Assembly (NCBI GenBank): GCA_013115125.1
Contig: JABANN010000399.1
Coordinates: 1-32,742, forward strand
Length of the DNA: 32,742 nt
DNA from: Perkinsus olseni
Taxonomy: Eukaryota; Perkinsozoa; Perkinsida
Reading direction: 5' to 3'
Under the pieces are notes generated by a model. It did no database searches. It worked only from the letters and a program-made list of their open reading frames with translations, and had not been told where the DNA came from. Below, one piece after another: positions 1 through 7,636 of the stretch (positions are counted from its first letter, which is position 1; each line of letters opens with the position of its first letter). Made by a program: the position numbers and the translations under genes.

Positions 1-221
1 ATCTTGGCTCAAGGTAAATATCAGGTCCGCTCGCTAGGCTGCAGCCGAAAGGTGAATGCCAGTGACGACCCTTGTTGTATATCATATAGCATGGACTATA
101 TCAGTCACCCCGTGACCCCCTGGACAACGTTTTATGCAAGCGTAGTGATTCAACGATGAGTGCAATCTGACAGGGGCGAGAATCCACGCGAGGGAAACAT
201 TGTCCAGAGGGTGCGGGGTTG
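1..221 (+). ncRNA. Spliced-leader RNA gene copy, 5' end cut by the window edge
   Basis: Bases 1-13 are the last 13 bases of the SL exon (ending TTGGCTCAAG), followed at 14-15 by the GT donor. Bases 1-221 are identical to 1940-2160, so this is a second copy of the locus at 1931; its first nine exon bases lie outside the window. Downstream of the donor are two small hairpins: 84-101 (six-bp stem ATATAG/CTATAT) and 104-116 (five-bp stem GTCAC/GTGAC, loop CCC). The 3' end of the RNA cannot be set from sequence; 221 is only where identity between copies stops. Confidence 0.75.
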
Positions 222-251
222 GAGCACTTGTGCGCGTGGCTTGCACGACTG

Positions 252-402
252 CGCTGCATCACTCACGACACGCTCTGGCTCTCCGTGGAGCCGACTTACG
301 CTCATATCCGAACTTTATTGATTCCGTACTTGACAGCAGCAGGAATCGAACCTGGGTCTTTTAAATGATAGGCGTGAAGACTAACCGCTGCGCTACAATG
401 GA
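252..402 (-). repeat. tRNA-Asp-derived repeat, copy 1 (SINE-like or pseudo-tRNA)
   Basis: On the minus strand from 402 to 331 there is a 72-nt tRNA-like head. It has a perfect A box (TAGCGCAGCGG), a perfect B box (GGTTCGATTCC), normal tRNA spacing between them, and an anticodon loop reading CTATCAT, close to tRNA-Asp (CTGTCAC). The anticodon stem and acceptor stem do not pair, so it is not a working tRNA. It aligns without gaps to 482-632, and weaker similarity continues about 80 bp past the tRNA part. The intact Pol III boxes may still drive transcription; that is inference. Confidence 0.6.
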
Positions 403-481
403 AGCGAAGCAGCTAACACCGTTAGCGACGACGCGGATTCTGATCGGCGATTCATTCTCGAGTCGGAGCTCTTCCATCCCT

Positions 482-632
482 GAGTGCCGTCGCTCACCAA
501 CTCCTCTGACTCTGCGCAGAGCCTGGTCTGCTCATTTCGGTACATTGCCGACTCCGTACTTTCCGACCCCGGGGATTGAACCTGCGCCCTACGAGTGATA
601 GCCGAGGATTCTAACCATTACGCTACGGTGGA
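482..632 (-). repeat. tRNA-Asp-derived repeat, copy 2
   Basis: The minus-strand tRNA-like head runs 632-561, with A box TAGCGTAATGG, B box GGTTCAATCCC and anticodon loop CTATCAC. It is the same length as copy 1 and lies exactly 230 bp from it. Blocks shared with copy 1 include GGTTAG, CTATCA, CAGGTTC and, after the tRNA part, AAGTACGGA. The two differ at roughly a third of positions. The anticodon stem does not pair, so this is a tRNA relic or SINE head. Confidence 0.6.
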
Positions 633-695
633 AAGGTTGGCGGCCGATGACCCCCATGCGCAGCGACTTCGCAACATGGCATTTTCTCTATCAAG

Positions 696-1000
696 CTGCG
701 TGAAATTTCGTCTTCCCCTTTCATGCCAGCTGCGCATTTCGCTTTCATCACTCATAGTCTATCATAGAGCGTCACCTGCACGGCAAATTCGCTTTCGTCT
801 CACTCGTCCACACAACACGATCAGCGTGCGTTGCTCTTTCGCGCAATCACAGTCAATCATAAACGAGGGTCTGCACGGCAATTTCGCTTTTATCGCTCAC
901 ACTCCCTCACAGTCTGCACACCGAGTTCGCGTTCACCTCCCACAGACTCTCACGATCTGCAGCCGGACTTCGTTTTTTAAAGTGAAACTCATGTTCTTTC
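696..1000. repeat. Degenerate tandem array, unit about 43-51 bp, six or seven copies
   Basis: A core like CTGCACGGCAATTTCGCTTT followed by a CTCAC-rich tail recurs at about 696, 730, 776, 827, 871, 914 and 957. The copies at 776 and 871 are closest to each other and the outer ones are worn. The long open frame across this stretch (595-1098, plus) is made by the repeat and is not called as a gene. Confidence 0.55.
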
Positions 1001-1821
1001 ACACACGCTCACACCCCATCAGTCGTCCCGACGAAGGGTCTTTCTCAGACGAAATTCGGAAGAAGTGGTATGCAGGAGTACTGCTCGATACCACATGATG
1101 TGGTCCACATCTCCCACAAATTGGCCGTAGGGTTATGCACCGACCATTTAAATGACCGTGTCACCGTCAGTTGGCTTCAATCCTCTCACAATTTGACGAC
1201 TTATGACTGCTTTACCTCGTTGCCCAATACATAGGGTGACTGGTGACACAACATGTAACGAGAAGAGATATCATATATATACCTTTCATTTTGAATCTCT
1301 GTGTCACCAATCACCACGACATCCAATTCCTAGTCATACAAATGACTTTCTCTCTCACGGGCCCTTACATTCAGCATCATCATGGGTGACACAGTGCCTT
1401 CTGCATCACAACCTGCACCATCCTTAGCATACCACTCCCCACTCAACGCACCGGACTTCTGGACAACATGGACTCTCGTAACCCATTGAGTTCGGCGATG
1501 GCTATGGCTGCGAGGCACGTGAAGTCAGAGATGGTGAGGGAATGCGTTCGAGCGGATAGAAAGGCAGTAGTTGGGAATAGTGCCGACATCAACTCGAGAT
1601 TGATTGCTGCGCGGTGGGGGAGGTCCAGGGAGGTGGTCGCCCGGAGAATCGAACCTGGGTGGGAAGTCGGAGACGCGCATGACAAGATATCGGCCTGGGA
1701 CGAGTCGGAACAAGCTGGAACAGGCAGACGTAGGAACTGATGGTTCTGGAGGCATGAGCGAACCGGACCTCGCGCAAGCCAAAATGAATAGATCACGAGG
1801 AGATAGTCTGTGGCGAGAAGT
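1001..1821. other. No gene seen between the tandem array and the SL-proximal element
   Basis: Short open frames on both strands here look like chance frames: composition is unbiased, there is no family similarity and splice sites do not join them. The one thing of note is an isolated B-box-like sequence on the minus strand at 1646-1656, without a matching A box at tRNA distance. Confidence 0.4.
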
Positions 1822-1922
1822 GAAGTCTGTGGGAATCGAACCAGCGCAAGATTCCATACACAATATAATATTGTGTGCGCGCGGGTATTTTATGCTACCA
1901 GCACGACCACAACCTAGACCCC
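1822..1922 (-). other. tRNA-like segment with long insert, next to the SL RNA gene
   Basis: Read on the minus strand, GGGGTCT (1922-1916) can pair with AGACTTC (1828-1822) as a seven-bp acceptor stem with two G-U pairs. A B-box-like GGTTCGATTCC lies at 1842-1832 and a weak A box near 1917-1908. The 101-nt length is too long for a plain tRNA. The extra sequence includes the perfect palindrome at 1858-1876, so it would be a tRNA with a long intron or arm, or a decayed relic. It ends only eight bases before the SL exon, on the opposite strand, so it could also contain SL promoter sequence. Confidence 0.35.
1858..1876. repeat. Perfect 9-1-9 palindrome
   Basis: ACACAATAT and its exact reverse complement ATATTGTGT flank a single A, about 55 bp upstream of the SL exon. 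It could be a hairpin in RNA or a symmetric protein site near the SL promoter; neither is shown. Confidence 0.6.
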
Positions 1923-1930
1923 TATAGGTT

Positions 1931-2160
1931 ACCGTAGCCATCTTGGCTCAAGGTAAATATCAGGTCCGCTCGCTAGGCTGCAGCCGAAAGGTGAATGCCA
2001 GTGACGACCCTTGTTGTATATCATATAGCATGGACTATATCAGTCACCCCGTGACCCCCTGGACAACGTTTTATGCAAGCGTAGTGATTCAACGATGAGT
2101 GCAATCTGACAGGGGCGAGAATCCACGCGAGGGAAACATTGTCCAGAGGGTGCGGGGTTG
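1931..2160 (+). ncRNA. Spliced-leader RNA gene (SL exon 1931-1952)
   Basis: The 22-nt exon begins ACCGTAGCCATCTTGG and ends CTCAAG at 1952. This matches the dinoflagellate/Perkinsus SL consensus, with C at the position that varies between C and T. GT at 1953-1954 is the donor that is used in trans, so the bases after it are the SL intron part of the RNA. In dinoflagellates the exon itself carries the Sm-like stretch; here that is ATCTTGG. Hairpins repeat those of the first copy (2023-2040 and 2043-2055). In the cell the RNA donates its exon to the 5' end of nuclear mRNAs, giving them a common capped leader. The true 3' end is unknown; 2160 is the limit of identity with the first copy. Confidence 0.85.
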
Positions 2161-2608
2161 CTCGACAATGCCGAAGGTCGAACCTGATACAGGACATATT
2201 ACCACGATACAGGAGAGTAATGTTCATTCTCCAGGAACGTCACCCGAAACCCGATGAACTTCATCGCTTCATCAGATGAAGCGTATGCGCATCGAATGAA
2301 ATGCCATGATTATGAACGACACCCACATAAGGAAAGCGTGGTAGCTCACCTCGACCAGATAACACCTCACTTGGCAGCAGTGAATAGCGGAAACCAAGCG
2401 TCGGTGGCCACATATTTCTTTTGCTCGATAGTCAGGCTATCCATTGTCCATAGGGGAAAAGCTCAGGTTTCTGAGTGACTAGGCGCTAGGTTCGCACGTA
2501 CAGTTGTAAAGAGAGGTTGAGGACAACCGGCCTACCTCAAACACGGTTGAGGGGAGCCCCCAGTAGCGAGTCACTACTCCTGTATAATGTTCACGCGCAC
2601 TCGCTGCC
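2161..2608. other. Gap between the SL RNA locus and the gene array
   Basis: No coding frame or RNA gene that I can support. A B-box-like GGTTCGACC on the minus strand near 2170-2180 lacks an A box at the right distance. The palindrome at 2265-2283 is listed separately. This is also where plus-strand SL transcription and minus-strand gene transcription converge. Confidence 0.4.
2265..2283. repeat. Perfect 9-1-9 palindrome in the convergent gap
   Basis: CGCTTCATC, a central A, then the exact reverse complement GATGAAGCG. It has the same 9-1-9 form with a central A as the palindrome at 1858, but a different sequence. It lies about 100 bp after the conserved SL block. No T-run follows on either strand, so a terminator role is only a guess. 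Confidence 0.6.
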
Positions 2609-3525
2609 TTACTTAGTCTTGAAGATACTGTAGCCGATATCGTCGCACATACCACGGAGACCATTCTTGGGCAAGCCGCGCCTGCTGGCTTCGTGGACCA
2701 TATCGATAAGCGTGCTGCGCGGCACTACAGTACCTAAATGAGCTGCTTTGTATTCGTCGTTTTGCCGCACCCGACGCATATCTCGCGGACATTCTAAGCA
2801 TGACGCGTAACGAGCGAGTGGGATACAACGAAATTATAGGACTGATGGGGACTTCCACCGCCGCGGGACTTAAGTGCTCGTTGTCAGGGCGGAAAAGGAA
2901 AACTCCATCCGACATGGTAGCGATTCGAATCTGACGAGCAGCAATCCCCGACAGAGAGAGTACAGCAGGACTCACCAGAGAGATCGGGTTTCTTGTCATT
3001 CCGGTTTCCCAGTTCCACTCGAAGTGATAGGGCAGCATAAACGTGGAGAGGGAGCAGGTACACATCTTTTTGACCGAGTTCGGGAAGTTCAGCGCCTACA
3101 AATTTAGTTCACACTTCAACTCGGTCTGATCTCCTATGCCAGACGATGACTGGCTGAAATGGGGTCACTGCGCGTGCTGACTCACCACGCGCGCGCATAC
3201 GAAACAAACCATGTTGTGCAACCATTCTAGGCCGAGCGCCAAACTTTCAGACTGGGTGGACTCCACCCCTTTCGACCCAGTGGGCGCAGTAAGGCCTTTA
3301 GTAAGCAAAGAATATCCATCCCAGGAGAATACCCCACGATAGTACTTCCATGCTGATTCCATGCCCGTGCTCCATGCCATTTAACTCCCAGGCAGAGCTG
3401 AGTTACCATCGCATGAAGAAATGCGGAGATGATTCGGGGTGCATTAGATAAGGACCATTCAGCCCTCCGTCACAACTATACCCAACGCTTCCACATTCAC
3501 CGTTACTCAGAATAAAGTACACCAT
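2609..3525 (-). CDS. Unrecognised spliced gene, left end of the array
   Basis: Not recognised. The last three exons join cleanly: 2976-3095 (containing HFEWNWETGM), 2771-2930 (containing MSDGVFLFRPDNEHLSP) and 2609-2733 (ending GMCDDIGYSIFKTK, then TAA at 2609-2611). Their introns are 45 and 37 bp, and all exon lengths and phases agree. The 45-bp intron is a multiple of three with no stop, so retaining it would keep the frame. Upstream, 3186-3380 (containing WKYYRGVFSWDGYSLLTKGL) and 3407-3525 (starting MVYFILSNGECG) look coding, but the joint between them is not settled and more 5' exons may reach about 3850. The FLFRPDNE-type strands hint at a beta-rich repeat protein; no catalytic motif is seen. 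Confidence 0.55.
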
Positions 3526-4094
3526 CTAATTCCATCCTAGAACTCGTCGTCGTGCAGAGCTCACGAGTCGTGTGCAGTCGAAGTTCCGAGACAGTCGGCG
3601 TGCATCTGGTCATATATCTCGTCATCTAACAGGAAGTTCCCAAACTGGAGTACGCAGTTTACACTACGGTGGTTTCCAGAGAAGGACTCCCCGGAGTGTT
3701 GGACTCGTATTCAGGCAACACAGGTAGCCTTATTTTCGTGGAGACTAGTTGGCCCGTGAGGGGGCTTCATCAGCTATCCCAATTAGGGTTCCTACGATCA
3801 TCCGTCGGGTGGCATCTTTACTGATCGCTCAGTCAACCACGCGCTTATCCAGATCGTAGATGATAATTATCAGCGAGAAATACGGAATGATTAACCGACC
3901 GAGGCCCCGCAGGGACTGTCATAAGTGTGACATACTCATCGGACTCCAACACATATGGTACATCATGCAAATACCGAGTACTGGGCGCGCTTCAATGGAC
4001 TCATAAGCATCGGATCGACTTACTCATACGACATACCAATCAAGAAAATAGAAATACGATATCATGCAAATGGGATGCTTCCGATAGGGTCGAT
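3526..4094. other. Unresolved stretch between two array genes
   Basis: Minus-strand fragments such as LQFGNFLLDDEIYDQMHADC (about 3570-3650) look coding and may be 5' exons of the gene ending at 2609, but I could not join them in phase. A plus-strand frame at 3955-4173 overlaps the end of the next gene and is not called. Confidence 0.3.
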
Positions 4095-5156
4095 TTACCC
4101 GCCGGAGCTCCTCACCCTCTTCGTCTTTGAATCGTCATCACCGTCATATCCCAATTGTAGTGTAGTGACATAGAGCAGTGGATACGCATCATACAGCTTT
4201 AGCATGTAGTCCCAGCCTCGCAGGGATACCCTCCAGTCCCCATTCACCATAATAGATGACACCTCAATATCCTCACCAAAGTAAAAGATAGCATCCTCTG
4301 GCTCTGTGAGGAATTTATCTTCATACACATCGTAGACGCCGAAGAAGTTCATATCGCCTTTCCTGTAGAAGACACCGCAGCAGGCATTGCCTTGAGTCCC
4401 GGGAACGAACTTCACCGCCTCAGCATTCACTTCCTCACTCTCATGGATGGAACCATCACTCTGCCAAACACAGATGCGAACGGACCTCCCATGAATCCAG
4501 CTACGCTTCTGGGGTTGCTCCCTCTTTCGGAGTAGAGCCTTCACCACTTTCCCGTCCTCAACGATGGCATCTTCGAACGTGAACAAATTCTCGCTCTTTT
4601 CAGACCCCTTGGGCAAGGTCATGACATTATGCCACTTACCAGCAGTCTGCATCATGTATATCTTGCCAGACTTTCCCACGGCCAAGAGTTCCTTACCACA
4701 AGCGTCAGCAGTCAGCTCCATTATTGGCTCAGGTAGTTCCATAGGTTTACCCATCTTCCCTCCAAGAGGCTTGTGGCGGACGTGCTCCTGATCCTGTTTG
4801 ATAACAAAGTAGAACGCGCCACCAAATATACAACCAGTTGCGAACTTCCCCTTGAACGACCCCAGGGAACTTATGAATCGCTTGAAGGACACACTTCTGG
4901 GATAGTCTTTCATTTCTTGAACATCGAAGAAGAACAATGAGAAGCCAGAAGTGGTCCGCTTATAAGAGAATATTCCAAGCGAATATCTTTCGTCGTCGCC
5001 ATAGTAAGCCATTGAGAGATGTTTGTCTAGGCGGGCAGCATAGGTCTTGGCCCCTACCAGCTTGCGAGTGGTCGGCAAGCGCATAATCTTCCTTTTCATC
5101 GAGGCATGGTCGTCCACCATTCCACACCGATCTTTGTCATCAGCAGCTGTTGCCAT
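4095..5156 (-). CDS. Unrecognised 353-aa protein, single exon
   Basis: A full-length open frame from ATG (5154-5156) to TAA (4095-4097), with no intron needed. I do not recognise the family. The N-terminus is polar and basic (KRKIMRLPTTRKLVGAK), with no signal peptide or membrane segment. The body has regularly spaced aromatic and glycine-rich strands (SLGIFSYKRTTSGFSLFFFDV, VGKSGKIYMMQTAGKWHNVM, ISLRGWDY-like WRVSLRGWDYMLKLYDAY), which suggests a beta-propeller or similar beta-repeat fold. The C-terminus is acidic then basic (GDDDDSKTKRVRSSGG). It may be related to the protein at 6418-7458, which has the same length and a similar strand pattern; this needs an alignment. Confidence 0.75.
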   Translation of the reverse strand: MATAADDKDRCGMVDDHASMKRKIMRLPTTRKLVGAKTYAARLDKHLSMAYYGDDERYSLGIFSYKRTTSGFSLFFFDVQEMKDYPRSVSFKRFISSLGSFKGKFATGCIFGGAFYFVIKQDQEHVRHKPLGGKMGKPMELPEPIMELTADACGKELLAVGKSGKIYMMQTAGKWHNVMTLPKGSEKSENLFTFEDAIVEDGKVVKALLRKREQPQKRSWIHGRSVRICVWQSDGSIHESEEVNAEAVKFVPGTQGNACCGVFYRKGDMNFFGVYDVYEDKFLTEPEDAIFYFGEDIEVSSIMVNGDWRVSLRGWDYMLKLYDAYPLLYVTTLQLGYDGDDDSKTKRVRSSGG

Positions 5157-5706
5157 GATTGAGTAGAACGCCAGAAAGTCCTGGAATTCGACGGGGCTGT
5201 CACTGGTAGTCTACACGAGAAATGGAAGAGAGACCAGCGCGACCCTGCGGCACAGTAATAGTTCGTCTAGTGCACTTCTTCATAGTGGTCATTCAATCCT
5301 CAATTCTGTCGGAAGGGAATTTGATCACCCCTGAGGGAAGTAGACGTCACTCCAATGATTGTGCCCTTCAAGTGCATGGAAGTGAGCTTTGAAGCACGCT
5401 AGTAGCGCTGCGTTACCCGCATCTCAAAACTGTAGCTGCTGTTGTCTCAAAGGTACGTGTGTGGAACCCGGTAAACGCGCCAACACGAATAGTATACTCC
5501 AACAAAGAAGTGGCCCATGCCCCCCATTGACGTTGGAACGCCACATGTGGATTGGCCTAGGCAGAGACAATTTGAGTAAATCCCTTCACAATATGATCGA
5601 CGCAGTCCTGTATAACTCGTTCACTACGCAAAAGGTCACGGCTCAGACCCAGCGATAGTACCATCCGAGTGCCTGAGAAGAATGGAGAAGCAAATACAAT
5701 GTGTGA
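5157..5706. other. Intergenic gap of 550 bp
   Basis: I see no coding exon. It would hold the 3' end of the gene ending at 5707 and the 5' untranslated part of the gene starting at 5156. A plus-strand frame at 5389-5658 looks like a chance frame. Confidence 0.4.
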
Positions 5707-6176
5707 TCACACCTCAAACCTACAGATTGGCCCTCCATAGCTACGACTGAGACTCTGCAGAGCGATGCGGGGGAGAATTGTGACTTCGCTGAGCATCCTT
5801 CTGTCGCCGAAGAGAACTTTGGTCTCGAAACCAACAGAACCGTCCAGGATTGAGTTAGAGACGGTAGTGTCCATCTGAAAAGCATCACAATAATTGCTCG
5901 TGTCAAGAATGATGTGACGAAAAAACTCGGACTGGACCAGCGGATTGCACTTACTATTGCACCAATACTTCCAGTCGTAGAAATAGTCACGAACAGCGTA
6001 CTCCCAGACTTCGTGATTGCCAAGCTAGCGGTCGCGCAATCCAGTGGTACGTTTGCAGTATAGGAAGATGGCGCATCCACTGGCATTTGGTTTCCCAAGG
6101 TAACCGTGCAGGGACTATTCCTATCAGGCGACTGCACGTCATCAAACAAGGTCTGATTTGGGGGCAGAGTGTCCAT
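5707..6176 (-). CDS. Unrecognised spliced gene, 5' end unresolved
   Basis: The last exon, 5707-6024, is clear: it reads from LGNHEVWEYAVRDYFYDWKY to the end SYGGPICRFEV and TGA at 5707-5709. The likely previous exon ends at 6105 (NQTLFDDVQSPDRNSPCT), across an intron of about 80 bp in phase 0. Its start near 6176 (MDTLPP) is tentative, because a hydrophobic minus-strand frame (containing MIMCSLLLLGRIRIADC, to 6388) could be an upstream signal-peptide exon. The frame that runs straight through the intron (5643-6176) has poor composition and is rejected. GNHE resembles a calcineurin-type phosphoesterase motif, but no partner motif is present, so I give no function. Confidence 0.5.
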
Positions 6177-6417
6177 TGAGGGGTGATCAACATCACTGAG
6201 CAGTCAGCCAGGATTCCTAAGCACATTGTGACGCTAATCCAAGAACGCAGCACCGAGTCATGTACAGAGATAAAACCAGTAATCAAATGACAGTCCGCTA
6301 TTCGAATCCGCCCAAGTAGAAGCAACGAGCACATTATCATCCTGGATGATTCATCCAACATTTTCAGATAAAATAGAAAGAAGCTCACAGGAATACACCA
6401 CGCTCAGGCAGGATAGC

Positions 6418-7458
6418 CTAAATCAGCCACATGCTGCCGAGGAAGATTTCATCCTCCTTCCTATCCTCGTACTCATAGACTATCCGACCACTTCTGAGCA
6501 CATGCACATTGTTTGTGACAAAACCTTCGAAGTCCGCCGAGGTGTGGAGTATGACACCGACAAGAACATCTATCACGTGCACCCGTAGAGAGTGAGATAG
6601 AGATGTTGCAGCGACTAGGCCGACCTTGTCAGGAATAACGCAGCAATCCAACAGCGGCTGGCCGCTCGAGAATGATAGGGTGCTACCGTTCACTTGCATA
6701 TAGAGGATACCACGGTTAGAGTAGAAGTTGTATGCACATTGCCAACTCTCCGACGAAACGAAAACATCCAAAGAGTACGTCGACTCAGGTTGTGCGGGTC
6801 GAGAAATTCCTTCACCACCATGTGGCGTCGCATCTCGTGAACGGAGTCGGCCCATTAGAGCAGAGAAAGGGTCCTTGTGCATTGGCAGAGCGTTGAACCA
6901 AAAGTACCACGCAGATGACGGCGAATAAGATTCCGAGGAGCAGAAACGGCACTCAGCTCGAAAAGTGAGACAAAAGAGGTAGCCGCCAGAGGCTAGAACC
7001 CTACCATCAAAATCGATCGGAATAGATGCGATCTCTTCATTCGAATTGCAAGACCACCTCCGTAGTTTGGGCTCGTCCTCAACTTTGTAATAAACTATTC
7101 CGTTGTGATGCAGTACCGAAGTAACCGGCAATCCAGCAGGTAAGCTCATCAGGTGAGTATCCCCCGATGACATATCATGATTTAGAATCCGATCGTCGGA
7201 ACTCCGGCAAACCGCTACTGCATCATTCCCAGTACCACTGCCTATAATGCTCATGGAGGATGCCCACGGATCGGAATGAGGTCGGGTGAAACTCGTAGGC
7301 GAATGAGACTTCGTATAGCGCCAAATGGTTTCCCTGATCCCTAGGAACCCTTCATCAATTATGGAAGACAGCAATCCGATTCTCATAGCCTCTGGCTCGC
7401 GTCTCAATTGCAGAGGATGAGCTTTGGGCACCTCAGGAGCTGAGGGAATGTTGGGCAT
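6418..7458 (-). CDS. Unrecognised 346-aa protein, probable beta-repeat fold
   Basis: An open frame from ATG (7456-7458; an in-frame TTG lies just upstream) to TAG at 6418-6420. The first 70 residues are polar. After that come repeated short strands: SMSIIGSGTGNDAVAVCRSS, HHNGIVYYKVEDEPKLRRW, GGYLFCLTFRAECRF, SNRGILYMQVNGSTLSF, VGLVAATSLSHSLRVHVIDV and RSGRIVYEYEDRKEDE. This pattern of value, strand and loop fits a beta-propeller without a recognisable WD, Kelch or RCC1 signature. It is close in size to the protein at 4095-5156 and may be a distant paralogue. A 5' exon in the 160 bp between it and the RMND1 gene cannot be ruled out. Confidence 0.7.
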   Translation of the reverse strand: MPNIPSAPEVPKAHPLQLRREPEAMRIGLLSSIIDEGFLGIRETIWRYTKSHSPTSFTRPHSDPWASSMSIIGSGTGNDAVAVCRSSDDRILNHDMSSGDTHLMSLPAGLPVTSVLHHNGIVYYKVEDEPKLRRWSCNSNEEIASIPIDFDGRVLASGGYLFCLTFRAECRFCSSESYSPSSAWYFWFNALPMHKDPFSALMGRLRSRDATPHGGEGISRPAQPESTYSLDVFVSSESWQCAYNFYSNRGILYMQVNGSTLSFSSGQPLLDCCVIPDKVGLVAATSLSHSLRVHVIDVLVGVILHTSADFEGFVTNNVHVLRSGRIVYEYEDRKEDEIFLGSMWLI

Positions 7459-7636
7459 CGAGTCAGGCAAACAAAAACTGATCGTATGGATAACTTGGCT
7501 ATCGCGATTTCAAAGTCCAGTCCCCCTGAGCACGAGAACGGAAGCCAATGGGTGAGCAGAGAGCTTGAAACAGTAACAGGTACGTTAAAATACTGACGCG
7601 CCAAATCAATGGCTGCCACTCAGAGCATCAATGGTT

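Noticed and set aside
331-402. Functional tRNA-Asp gene
   Set aside because: A and B boxes are good, but the acceptor and anticodon stems do not pair and the anticodon would be ATC; a relic fits better.
595-1098. 167-codon plus-strand frame as a gene
   Set aside because: It spans a tRNA-derived repeat and the tandem array, and its peptide is a product of the repeat units.
1-2160. 221-bp direct repeats as ends of an LTR-type element
   Set aside because: No TG...CA ends, no primer-binding site or coding remnants between them, and the repeat begins within an SL RNA exon; SL gene duplication explains it.
3955-4173. Plus-strand 72-codon frame (YWARFNGLISIG...)
   Set aside because: Its 3' third is antisense to the end of the 353-aa gene, there is no splice partner, and all other genes are on the minus strand.
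5980-6024. GNHE as a calcineurin-type phosphoesterase motif
   Set aside because: The other motifs of that fold (DxH, GDxxD, GHxH) are not found in any nearby frame, so the match is likely chance.
7404-7619. Minus-strand frame MAAIDLARQYF as first exon of the 6418-7458 gene
   Set aside because: Its first codon is GTG, not ATG, and no donor/acceptor pair joins it in phase to the main frame.
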